A program made the position numbers and the translations under genes. Below, in pieces: positions 9,116 to 17,230 of a stretch of DNA of 17,230 bases (position 1 is its first letter; each line of letters opens with the position of its first letter). The notes beneath the pieces are model-generated. The model had not been told where the DNA came from. It saw nothing but the letters and a program-made list of their open reading frames with translations, and searched no databases. The stretch is from assembly GCA_002179805.1 (NCBI GenBank), contig NAVB01000801.1:1-17230 (forward strand), written 5' to 3'. Source of the stretch: Acanthamoeba lenticulata. Taxonomy: Eukaryota > Discosea > Longamoebia > Acanthamoebidae.

Positions 9116-9309
9116 TAAAGAACAGACCACCAATGTGCCTCCAACCTCTAGCATTGGAGCACCTCTGCTGGTGTGCACTCATCATGGCAGCCTTGAGCAG
9201 CCCCCAAGAATGCGCAGCTGTACTTATGGGTCGATTGTCATCCTTCAGCAAAATAAATGAGCCAAGCAAAAAAATAATCAGAAAGACACTCTCCTGCTTG
9301 TTTTAACGA

Positions 9310-10488
9310 TCAGTCGCTGTTGTAATCACTGTCGGTGTCGTCACTGTAGTCTTCGAGGAAGTTCTGAAACACGTCTCCTTCTGTGGCTTGGATCTCGTCT
9401 CGTCGCTGCAGCTCGAACAAGCGCAGCTTTCCCAGTTGCACGGTCTGTGTAACACGGATGAAGCAGTCAGCCGTGGGCGATCTGGCGGGGTATGTCGCGG
9501 CTGCGCACCTGAAGGGCTTCGAAGAAGCGCGGCATGTGGCGCAGGAACAGCTTGCTGGCCGTCGGATTGTGGTTCTCAAAGGCCACGAGTACGCGGCTGT
9601 CCCCGCGCGACACACCGTGAAGCGTGTTGAGCAGCGCCATCACCACCTGTCCAACACGGCCCGCAAGCCCACGTCAGAACTCTTGCTGTTGCCGCGCCCG
9701 TGCGAGACCAACACAACACAACACATAGCGACCTTGGGCGAGTAGATGAGGTCAGCTCCAAGGACGACGTCGTAGCCCGGCTGGAACGCGCTCAGCTCCG
9801 TGCGCCCCCTTGTGTGTGTTTGTGTTTGAGAAACGGGCCACAGCCTGCTGCCGCCAAGGAGGAGCTCTCGCGCACCAGTGGAGCTCCCGCACCTCGAAGG
9901 TGTGGCGCGCGGGGTCCAAGTTGTGAAGCGCGTTCCTGCGCGTCCACGCCAGCACGTTCTCCATGTCGGTGAAGGTCGTGTGCGCGCCGAGGTGAGCAGC
10001 GAGGATGCCCGTCAAGCCGCAGCCGGAGCCCAGCTCGATGACGCGCTTACCCGCCAGAAAGGCGGGGCCTTCGCGCCGCCAGAGCTCCTCCAGGTGCCGA
10101 GCCAGCGCCACGCTCTGTGTCGTGGGCTTGAGCTTCACTCGCATGCTTTGAGAAGAAGAGAAGGATGGAGTACACTTTTCCACACGGTGAGCCCAACCGT
10201 GTTGAGTGCCCGGAAGGAGGTCTGCTGCTGATACAGTTCAATGGCCAGCAACTCATCTTCCTCCCCGCCTCGCTTCGAGGCCACACTGGTAGTCGTGGCG
10301 TCTGGTGGCTGGACTGCGCAGTCGCGACCCTCGCTTTGTGGTTCGACTTTCTCTTCCGCTCCCGCTGCCGGCTTGGCAACACTACGGGGAAGGGTGCTGC
10401 GGTAGGTCACCAGCTTGTGTTCGTACAGGTGGAAGTCATCCCAGGCATCGACCACGTCGTCTATGTTCAGCGGCTGTGCTGCCTCCAT
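9310..10488 (-). CDS. METTL21/22/23-type (Methyltransf_16) protein methyltransferase, about 307 aa, five exons
   Basis: Predicted SAM-dependent lysine methyltransferase of the seven-beta-strand class. Exons in transcript order: 10488-10176, 10137-9876, 9808-9733, 9646-9509, 9444-9310 (924 nt, phases agree). The SAM-binding motif I is VIELGSGCGLTG (about 137-148), the post-I acidic region is TFTDMENVL, and the family hallmark after strand 4 is YDVVLGADLIYSP. The N-terminal 100 residues begin NIDDVVDAWDDFHLYEHKL, then a low-complexity stretch, then GLTVW, the usual lead-in to the fold. The C-terminus is acidic (EDYSDDTDSDYNSD). The first intron is only 38 bp in this model (10175-10138) and is uncertain; exons on both sides are in different frames, so some splice is needed. 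A Met at 10515 in the same frame is an alternative start. Divergent from the TMEM214-like gene. The methylated target is not predictable here. Confidence 0.8.
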
Positions 10489-10647
10489 GGCCCCTCTCAC
10501 AGCCGAATTGAGCAAAAAATAAGGTTCAAAAATAAGTGCGCAGAATTCGGAAAATGTGGCGTCAGCGTTGACTTGGGAGTTGACCTTGGCCTTGTGCTGC
10601 TACGCGAAGGGCTTTAGTAACACACATTCACACGGGCAACAGCGAAG
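10489..10647. promoter_or_regulatory. Divergent promoter region between methyltransferase (-) and TMEM214-like (+) genes
   Basis: About 160 bp separate the two starts, so both promoters overlap here. A short AT-rich patch (AAAAAATAAGGTTCAAAAATAA, within about 10515-10535) is the only compositional feature. Confidence 0.4.
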
Positions 10648-13133
10648 ATGAGCGCAAATGGCTGGACGACAGTGGATGTGAAGCAGAAGAAGGGTGAAAA
10701 GAAGCAGCAGAAGAGCATCGAGCGAAAGGAGCGCCAGAAACAGATCGAGAAGGAGCGCCAGAAACGGAAACAGGAAGAGGAGCGACTCTCCTACTCTGGC
10801 TGGGGACCTGAGGAAGGCACGCCAAAGAAGACGAAGCAGCAGGCAGGGAAGGGCAAGAAGCACCAAGTTGCCGATTTTAACGATGAATCTGCATTCACGG
10901 CGACGACCATCTACATGGCGCTGCAGGCTGCCGAGGAAGCTAAGGAGAAGAAGGACAACGCCAAGCGCGTGGCCCAGGAGAGGCAGTCCACTGAGGCTGA
11001 GCGCGCCGCGCGGGCTGAAGCTGAGGCCAAGCGAAAGCGGGAGAAAGAGCTCAAGAAGAAGAAAAAGAAGCCTTCCCTCGCTCAACTCAGCTCCAACGTA
11101 CGTGCCTGCCTCTCCCGCCTCATCCTGCCATCATCACCCGCATTGCGCGTGATCGTAGTGTGCACGTTTTTTTTTCAGTTATTTATTTGTATCGCACAAT
11201 TTTCTCACGTCATTTTTTTTCTTTTTTACGAATTTAACGCATTTTTCTGTCCTCACAGGTGGACATTGCCACGCTGAGGCCCTTCCTGGCCGAGCTGAGC
11301 GACAAGTACCCGGGCAAGTACGACGTGCAGGTCAAGGTGCTCGCCGACTTCTTCGAGAGCCGGCTCGGCAAGGCCTCGCTCGGGCCCGCCAAGGTCTTTG
11401 AGGAAAAGACCTTTGCCCGCAAGCTAGGTACATTCCACGCCTCTCGGCCTGCAGAAGTCGCCGCGTGCCTGTTGGGCTCACAAGTCCTTGCTGTTGCTGT
11501 TGTTGTTGTTGGCGGCCGCCAGAGATCCCCTACGCCTACCTGGAGGACGAGGCTGTCGAGGCGCTGCGCGAATGGCTGGCCGTCGTGCCGCAGAGCGTGC
11601 TCGTGGACTTTACGCAGTTTTTGCTGAGCGAGGTCTTCCGCGCCGAGCGGGGCCACAAGACGTCGGGCATGGGCCTGCGCATGCTGCTCGCCATCCTCGC
11701 CCGCCACTTCCCGGAGGTGATGCGCGCCAGCGTCGAGCATGCCTCCTTCGCCGAGAAGTACCTGGGCGACACCCCGGCCGACTACCCCGCCCAGCAGACC
11801 GCTGGTACGTCATTATTTTTTAATATTTTATCTTTTTGGTGTTGAATTATTATTTTTTTTTAATTATTTTGGAAACTAATCAATATGTTTTTTTTTAACA
11901 GTCATTGAGGGGACGCCGCTGCTGCGGGCCAGCTATGTGCCGACCCTCGTCTGGTACTTTGGGCAGACGATCGAGGACCACCCGGTCCTCGCCTTCACCC
12001 GTACGTCTGTTCTCCTCCCTCATGAAGAAGAAGAAGAAGAAGACTGACCTTTGCCTGACACGTCTTCGACGTGGCCAGTGTGGGCGCGGTTCCTGCAGCC
12101 GTTCCTGTTCTTGGGCGCGCCTGAGGCCATCACGGCGCCCATCTTTGACTACTACGATCTCGTCTTTGCCGAGTCGGGCAAGAACGTGCGCCAAGCCGAG
12201 CCGGCCGCCGCGGCGCTGGCGCTCGAGCGCCTCTCGACCTACCGCGAGGGCCTGACCGAGGGCCAGCTCCGGAAGGACCGCCTCAACGCCCACTACCAGG
12301 CCATCGAGGCCGCCATCGTGTGGCGCAACCCGGCCGCGGGCCACCACTACCTGCCGGTCTACCTGCGCCACGCGGCCTCGGCCCACAAGCACGCGCGCGA
12401 GGAGGCCCAGAAGAAGGTCGTACGCGTGCTCGGCACCGACAAGGAGGCCTACAAGACCTGGGAGCGGCTGTACCCGCGCCACATCCTGGCCTCGGCCCAT
12501 GTCCTGCTCTTCCTCGCCGAGCGCTGGGCCAAGTACGTGGCGGCGCCCGGCAACGCCGGCGGCGGCTTGCTCGCCGCGGCCGACGTGGCCGAGGTCGTGC
12601 GGGCCATCCAGGCCTGCAACGAGCGGCTCGCCGCCAGCAACTACCGCATCACCACGCGCGAGTCCAAGCGGCCGGTCAAGGTCAGCTCGGCCGACGTGGA
12701 CGCCAGCGACGCCGCCTGCCGCGACGTCCTCAAGCTCGCCGGCGCCGCTGTCGCCGCCTCGGCCCGCGCCGCCCGCGCTCGTGGCGGCGCCCGAGGCGCC
12801 TCGGGCTCGTCGCCATCGTCCTCTTCCTCGTCGGGGCTGGGCGCGTTGCTCTACGTGCTGCTGTTCGTGGCGCTGGTGGGCGCCATCGCCGTGCTGGCCC
12901 TGCGCCAGGCCCAGCCGGAGACCTACGCCCGGCTGGCCGACGCCGCGCGCGAGTACTACCTGCAGGGCCGCGTGCAGGCCGCCCACTGGATGGCCATTGC
13001 CGCGGAGCGAGCGCAGGAGCTGAGCGACCAGGCACAGGTCCTCTCGCGCCAGGTCCTCGCCCGGGCCCACGAATTCCGGGCCTCGCTCGCCGCCTCGCCC
13101 TCGCCCTCGCCCTCGCCTGCCGTCTCTTCTTGA
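10648..13133 (+). CDS. TMEM214-like ER membrane protein, about 684 aa, five exons
   Basis: Exons 10648-11097, 11259-11427, 11523-11804, 11902-12000, 12079-13133 (2055 nt, phases agree; donors GTACGT, GTACAT, GTACGT, GTACGT). Residues 1-150 start MSANGWTTVD and form a long Lys/Glu/Arg-rich coiled-coil-like region. The middle is a helical, all-alpha repeat-like domain (IPYAYLEDEAVEALREWLAVVPQSVL and following). Features shared with animal TMEM214 as I recall it: the TWERLYPRHI segment (compare VWRQLYPKHL), a DAACRDVLKLAG segment, and a single hydrophobic helix near the C-terminus (about residues 588-610, LLYVLLFVALVGAIAVLAL). TMEM214 is an ER-resident protein linked to stress-induced caspase anchoring in animals; its role in an amoeba is unknown. 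The tail ends in Ser-Pro repeats (SPSPSPSP). The very high GC content of exon 5 creates long spurious antisense frames. Confidence 0.75.
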
Positions 13134-13278
13134 TTCATCCGCCAGTTCAAGAATAATGGCCATATTTCTTTATTCATTCTTTTTCCTCGAGTATTTGCCA
13201 AATCAGGGCCTGTTCGCGTGTCCCTTGGCCTAAAGCCGGCCAAACCGCCTCACTTACACTTCAAGTTGACTTACAAGG

Positions 13279-13644
13279 ATGAAGATTGTTGCTTCGCTTT
13301 TGTTGGCCTTGGCCATTGCCTTTACCTTCTCGGCCCCTGTTGCGGCGCAGGACCAGTGCCCCATCTGCGAGTTCGCAGTGCAGTACATCGAGGGTTTCCT
13401 CTCCTCCAACTACACCGAAGCCCAGATCGTCTCCAACCTCCAAGTGCTCTGCGACCTTGCTCCTGAGCCGCTCAGCACCCAGTGCGACAACTTCGTGGTC
13501 CAGGAGGCTCCCTCCGTGATTCAGTGGATCATCAACAACGAAAACCCTGAGACCGCCTGCACGCAGCTTGGTCTCTGCCAGTCCGTCGCTGCTGAGGCCG
13601 AACCTGTCGTGGCTGTCGATAAGAAGTCTCTTTCGATCAACTAA
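13279..13644 (+). CDS. Secreted saposin B-domain protein, 121 aa, single exon
   Basis: A signal peptide (residues 1 to about 23, MKIVASLLLALAIAFTFSA...) is followed by one saposin-B domain with six cysteines at 27, 30, 58, 69, 94 and 100. This is the classic pattern (CPIC near the start, a pair in the middle, two at the end) that forms three disulfides. Saposin-like proteins bind or perturb lipids; in amoebae they include lysosomal activators and pore-forming amoebapore relatives, and the sequence alone does not tell which this is. The C-terminal 20 residues (about 101-121) form a short acidic then Lys/Ser tail that may be trimmed. No intron is needed, unlike nearly every neighbour. The 5' flank (13134-13278) holds no recognised element. 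It is likely delivered to lysosome/phagosome or secreted. Confidence 0.88.
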   Translation: MKIVASLLLALAIAFTFSAPVAAQDQCPICEFAVQYIEGFLSSNYTEAQIVSNLQVLCDLAPEPLSTQCDNFVVQEAPSVIQWIINNENPETACTQLGLCQSVAAEAEPVVAVDKKSLSIN

Positions 13645-13890
13645 AGCCCAACCGTGTCCTGCTTTCCTGATTCTTTTAAAATGACAATTCTTCGTGGCCG
13701 GGAGATTTTCTGTCTTGGTTCTCGAGCGACGCTCCTTATCTTTTGAGAGGCACAGTGTCGCCGAAGTCGATCGGCGAAGTCCTGCCTTTAAAAAAGCGCG
13801 ATCTTGAAGATAAAAAGCGGGCTCAAAACCAGGTCAAACATACCAGAACACTCTCTTGGCAAGACATCATCAACTACCAAAGACACAAAG

Positions 13891-14719
13891 ATGGCCACCA
13901 CCGGCACCAGCACCAACCCTCTTGCCGGCAAAGTGGCCATCGTGACAGGAAGCTCACGAGGCATCGGCGCTGCCATTGCTCGCCAGCTCGCTGCCGACGG
14001 CGCCACCGTGGCAGTCAACTACGCCAACAACGCATCTGCCGCTGAAGCTGTTGTTGCGGAGATCGCCAAGAACGGAGGACGCGCGCAAGCCTTCAAGGCT
14101 GACGTGAGCAGCCGCGACCAGATCTTCCAGCTCGTGGACCAGGTCGTCAAGCTCTGGGGCCGACTCGACATCTTTGTCAACAATTCGGGAGTCTTCTCAG
14201 CTGGGCTTTTGAGCAAGACCACCGAAGCAGCTGTGGACTCGTTGATCAACATCAACTTGAAGGGCACCTTGTGGGGCATCGAGGCTGCTGCGGCAGTGTT
14301 GCCTTCGGGCGGGAGCATCATCAACGTCAGCAGCATCCTTGCCAGGCTCAGCCTTCCCGTTCGTGAACCCCCCCCCCCCAACCTTACTCTCTTGGCACAC
14401 TTAGGTCACACGGCACATCTTGATGCAGGACTACGGCGTATACGCTGCGACCAAAGCGGCGGTGGACGTGCTCACTCGAACTGCTGCAAAGGAGCTCGGC
14501 GGGCAGGGCATCCGTGTGAACGGCGTCGCGCCCGGCGTCATCCCCACGGATATCAACAAAGAGCTGGGACCTGATGAACTGGCCAAGTATGCTAAGCAGA
14601 CTCCGCTTGAGCAGAGGCTGGGCAAGCCAGAGGAGGTGGCCAACACAGTGGCCTTCCTCGCCAGTGACAAGGCAAGCTGGGTCACTGGACAGACCATCGA
14701 GCTGGCTGGCGGTTGCTGA
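13891..14719 (+). CDS. Short-chain dehydrogenase/reductase (classical SDR), about 252 aa, two exons
   Basis: NAD(P)-dependent oxidoreductase with a Rossmann fold. Exons 13891-14358 and 14429-14719. Motifs: cofactor site TGSSRGIG (TGxxxGxG), an Arg in that loop that suggests NADP, NNSG (the NNAG equivalent), catalytic Ser in INVSS, catalytic YAATK (YxxxK), and RVNGVAPGVIPT after it. The C-terminus ends ASWVTGQTIELAGG, typical of the family. The intron (14359-14428, 70 bp) contains a C homopolymer of about 11. A competing in-frame acceptor at 14404 would add eight residues before DYGVYAATK and shorten the intron to 46 bp. An in-frame extension upstream to 13804 is rejected because the Met at 13891 starts the conserved fold. 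A possible AATAAA polyadenylation signal lies at 14797-14802. The sequence looks close to bacterial glucose/3-ketoacyl-type SDRs; the substrate is unknown. Confidence 0.88.
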
Positions 14720-14826
14720 TTGTAGATCATTCGGGACCTGCAGTGCAACATCCTGGTTCACAAACTCCAGGAATGCCATTGCGTTCGTTCACCCATAATA
14801 AAGAGGCGATTGAGCGCGAGGGATGC

Positions 14827-14830
14827 AAAA
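14827..14830 (-). terminator. Pol III T-run terminator of 5S copy 2
   Basis: TTTT on the minus strand, 8 nt beyond the 5S 3' end, followed by GCATCCCTC as in copy 1. Confidence 0.7.
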
Positions 14831-14838
14831 GGAAGAAG

Positions 14839-14957
14839 AGGATACGACACGGTGGATTCCCGGGTGGTCGCCCACCCCAGTACTAACACCGCCTGGCGCA
14901 GCTTAACTTCGCTGTTCGGATGGGAAGCGGTGCTTTCTCCGCAGTATGGCCGTATCC
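14839..14957 (-). rRNA. 5S ribosomal RNA (copy 2)
   Basis: A full 119-nt 5S on the minus strand, starting GGATACGGCC (14957) and ending CGTATCC plus T. It has the conserved GAAGTTAAGC box intact and matches Acanthamoeba 5S as I recall it apart from a few positions. It lies about 6 kb from copy 1 in the opposite orientation, so 5S genes are dispersed here and not arranged in a tandem array. Its 5' flank is not like that of copy 1, but the 3' flank is. Confidence 0.96.
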
Positions 14958-15323
14958 ATCAGCCAACATGGCAAGTAGCCCATGTGATCGCTGAGCCAAG
15001 CGACCACCTCAGCGGCGTATTGGCACGTCGCTCAACAACTAGCCCTACTCGAGCACGCACGCATAGACAAAAGGAAAGGGAACGCTAAACGTTTATGGGC
15101 CGAAAGACCCGACGAATAAACGCAAAGAAATTTCGACAGATCGGAGGCGAGGCTGCTTGGCCGTGGTCTCGAGGAGAACTCCCTTCTCGCAGCTAGAGGG
15201 GAGGAACGGCCGGGAACGCGCCGCTTGGGGTAACCAGGCCATCACTTCAGACCCGCACAAGACACACGCAAGCTACAGCGCCACCACTTTCCACCCCCAG
15301 GAAAAACTCAAACTCGCACACAC
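14958..15323. other. Intergenic region between 5S copy 2 and the YccF gene
   Basis: It should hold the 5' flank of the 5S and the promoter/leader of the YccF gene. I see no coding exon, tRNA boxes or repeat of note. The short reading frames here lack codon bias or family resemblance. The stretch just before the ATG at 15324 is rich in CA dinucleotides (ACACACGCAAG, CACACACATGG), consistent with a leader. Confidence 0.5.
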
Positions 15324-16103
15324 ATGGAAGCAGTCAAGACAGGCGCTCGAGGGTTTAAAAAGTTCTACGACGGCGTGCAGTACGTGCTAGAGATCGAGCC
15401 CGTGCTCACCATCCGCCGCATTATATGGATCGTCCTCGGGGGCTGGGTCGTCGCGAGCCTGTTCCTCATCGCCGGCCTCATCCTGTGCCTCACCATCGTG
15501 GGCATCCCGATGGGTCTGGAGGCCTTCCGCTGGGCCTTGTACGTCGCCCAACACCCAATGGACGGTGCTCCTGACGAGAGTTGAGCTCCACTGAATGACA
15601 CTCTGCCGTGCGCGTGTGGTCAGGTGGGCGATCTTGCCGATCGGGTTCAAGCCGGTCCCCATCCCGCCCGAGGAGGCCACGTCAGACTTGCACCGGCCCG
15701 GGACCACCTACAACACGGTCGCCAACGTCGTGTGGCTGGTCTTCTTTGGGTGGCTGATCATCGGGTCCCTCGTGATGGCCTTCTTCGCCAACATTGTCAC
15801 CGGCATCGGTATACTCCCAGAGAATGCAACCACAACAACGTCATTTCTGACATGCGGATGGAACGTGACGTGACGCACATCCTGGTGTCGTCGTACACAG
15901 GCATCTTCACCGCGGTGCAGTTTGCGCGGTTGTCCAAGTTCTCGGTGTGGCCCTACGGCATGAAGATCGTCAGCAAGAAGAGCCTCAAGCGCAAGAAGAA
16001 GGAGGAACGCGCTCGGGCAGCGGATCAGCAGCGCATGGCCGCCATGGAGTCTGGGATGGCCGCCTCGGCCGCCTCGCCCGGCACGCCTCAAGCCGCCTAC
16101 TAG
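15324..16103 (+). CDS. YccF-domain (two-repeat) membrane protein, about 200 aa, three exons
   Basis: Small integral membrane protein with two YccF modules, the arrangement of bacterial YccF. Exons 15324-15538, 15624-15808, 15901-16103 (603 nt). Repeat 1 (about residues 30-82): IIWIVLGGWVVASLFLIAGLI then TIVGIPMGLEAFRWAL and, across the first intron, WAILPIGFKPV. Repeat 2 (about 100-165): VVWLVFFGWLIIGSLVMAFFAN, VTGIGIFTAVQFARLSKFSVWPYGMKIV. The GIP/GIG-hydrophobic-WP(Y/F)G pattern is the family hallmark. The C-terminal tail is basic (KKSLKRKKKEER) then Ala/Ser-rich and is probably cytosolic. The molecular function of YccF is not established; a role in membrane or ion homeostasis is only a guess. 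It converges on the beta-galactosidase gene. Confidence 0.85.
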
Positions 16104-16120
16104 GAACGAGCTCGAGGACG

Positions 16121-16151
16121 AAATAAATAAATAAATAAATAATAAATAAAA
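16121..16151. repeat. (AAAT)n microsatellite between convergent genes
   Basis: About seven AAAT-type units just downstream of the YccF stop. They include several AATAAA hexamers that could serve as polyadenylation signals for the YccF transcript. Confidence 0.85.
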
Positions 16152-16178
16152 GAGCAAAAACTTTTCTTTAAATGTGGC

Positions 16179-17143
16179 TCACGCCTTGCCGTAGCGAGCA
16201 AAGCTGGTGAACTTGACGGCGGGCGCGCGGACATCATTGGGCCCGTGGAGCTCCAGCACGGTGAGTTCGTTCTGCCCGACGCGGAGGAGCGGCGCCGGCA
16301 CGTAGAGCGACTGCTGCGGCCCGATGCGCCAGTAGCGGCCCAGATTGAAGCCATTGACGACCGCAAAGCCCTTGGTCCAGCCGGGCAGCTCGAGGAAGGT
16401 GTCGAACAGCTCGTCGGCCGACGAGATGTTCCACACGGCCCGGTAGAACGTGGGCCCGACAAAGTGGCTCGACGCCGCGGGCCGCGTGAAGGGCACGGCG
16501 GCCAAGTCGTCGAGCGGCAGCGCGCGGATGGTCCAGTGGTACAAGTGCTGCTCGCCGATGCACACGCCGTCGGTGATGCCCTTCTTGTCGGCCAGTTCTG
16601 GGCCAAAGTTGATGCGTCCCATGTTCTCGACGAGGATGTCGAGGCGATGCAGCGTCGCCTTGGCCGAGATGGTTAACTTGAGGTTGGCGTTGCGCTGGAG
16701 GACGCCCACGTAGCTGCCGTCGACAAAGACCAGCGCGCGGTCGGCCAGGCCCCGGATGTCGAGCGGCCCCGAGAGCGGGCCCTCGAAGGTGGTCGAGTAG
16801 AGGATGAACCCAAAGTTCTGGCCCAGAGCCTCCATCGGCAGCGTCGCCACGCTCTCGACCATTTTAGCCGTCAAACGCGCGAGGACGGGTTCGTCAAACA
16901 GGACCGCGCTATGCGTCATCGCCACCTGGAATCCGATCCAATCCAGAGTCAAAAAGAACGAAAACGACAACAAAGAACGAAACGACAACGAAGAACAAAA
17001 ACGGCGAAAGCAAAGAGCGAAAAGGGAAGGCGTACAGTGCCGTAGGCCCGCTTGGGAGTGGGAGGCGGGATGGGCACAGAAGGCACAGCGACGTATTTCG
17101 AGATGATTGCACGGAACGCAGAACACTTGGGCGTGGCATCACC
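16179..17143 (-). CDS. Glycoside hydrolase family 35 beta-galactosidase, C-terminal part (5' exons beyond right edge)
   Basis: Exons in transcript order: 17143-17036 and 16925-16179, joined by a 110-bp intron (17035-16926, GTACGC...CAG, phase 0). The first visible exon reads GDATPKCSAFRAIISKY, matching the end of the GH35 catalytic barrel (usually GDPTPKYxALRxxI), then a Pro-rich linker ending KRAYGT. The second covers the C-terminal beta-sandwich domains, with FVDGSYVGVLQRN and the hallmark VVNGFNLGRYWRIGPQQSLYVPAPLLRVGQNELTVLELHG. GH35 enzymes cleave terminal beta-D-galactosides, usually in lysosomes or after secretion. The catalytic Glu residues lie upstream, outside the window. Sequence before 17143 is intron (CAG acceptor at 17146-17144). 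Confidence 0.88.
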
Positions 17144-17158
17144 CTGATCATAAAAGGT

Positions 17159-17176
17159 TATATATATATATATATT
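17159..17176. repeat. (TA)n microsatellite in a beta-galactosidase intron
   Basis: About eight TA units ending in TTT, just upstream (in transcript sense) of the acceptor at 17144-17146. Confidence 0.85.
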
Positions 17177-17230
17177 TGAATTACATAAATTAAAAAGGCC
17201 ACGCAAAAGAAAGGCCAAATGTAGAAATGT

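Noticed and set aside
9023..9132. Reading the tRNA signals as two adjacent broken tRNA genes
   Set aside because: Neither half has its own missing arm nearby in normal order, while the two halves pair with each other in acceptor and anticodon stems and the flanks pair too. One permuted gene explains more.
10340..10350. B-box-like GGTTCGACTTT
   Set aside because: It lies in methyltransferase exon 1, lacks the CC end of the B box, and no A box or acceptor pairing is nearby.
12320..13156. Plus-strand 278-codon frame overlapping TMEM214 exon 5
   Set aside because: Pro/Arg/Gly-rich shadow frame of the real exon; no recognisable domain.
11895..13163. Long minus-strand open frame of 422 codons
   Set aside because: It lies antisense to the TMEM214-like exons 4 and 5, is made of Gly/Arg/Ala/Val-rich sequence expected from the complement of very GC-rich codons, runs across introns, and has no family resemblance.
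13804..13890. N-terminal extension of the SDR
   Set aside because: In frame but basic, unlike the fold, and before the Met that starts a normal-length SDR; more likely 5' UTR.

Overview
This is a nuclear eukaryotic window, most likely from Acanthamoeba or a close relative. Evidence: two 5S rRNA genes that closely match the Acanthamoeba 5S as I remember it; GC-rich exons split by many short introns (about 40-160 bp) with GTACGT/GTNCGT donors and CAG/TAG acceptors; and closely packed, often head-to-head genes. All gene models are spliced by hand from reading-frame phase, splice signals and family resemblance. No alignment or transcript was available.

Layout, left to right. 1-643 (-): start of a MATE efflux transporter, running off the left edge. 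942-4064 (+): a 13-exon gene of about 675 residues that joins an N-terminal polymerase-beta-type nucleotidyltransferase (RlaP/MNT-like) to a T4 Rnl1-like RNA ligase, apparently an RNA-repair fusion. 4177-5490 (-): a six-exon F-box gene. 5661-8491 (+), divergent from it: a 13-exon gene encoding an F-box followed in frame by a complete EF-Tu/EF1A-type GTPase (G1-G5 plus domains II and III). 8672-8790 (+): 5S rRNA. 9036-9115 (-): a strong candidate for a circularly permuted tRNA gene (3' half upstream of 5' half), probably tRNA-Glu(CUC). 9310-10488 (-): a METTL21/22/23-type methyltransferase. 10648-13133 (+), divergent from it: a TMEM214-like ER membrane protein. 13279-13644 (+): a small secreted saposin-B protein. 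13891-14719 (+): a short-chain dehydrogenase. 14839-14957 (-): a second 5S rRNA. 15324-16103 (+): a YccF-domain membrane protein. 16179-17143 (-): the C-terminal part of a family-35 beta-galactosidase, whose 5' exons lie beyond the right edge.

The genes do not form an operon or one pathway. Three neighbouring pairs are head to head and probably share promoters (MATE/ligase, F-box/F-box-GTPase, methyltransferase/TMEM214). The YccF and beta-galactosidase genes converge. RNA biology recurs: an RNA-ligase fusion, a translational-GTPase fusion, dispersed 5S genes and the permuted tRNA candidate. That this is functionally meaningful is only a suspicion. The three most notable items are the permuted tRNA gene, the F-box-GTPase fusion and the nucleotidyltransferase-RNA ligase fusion.
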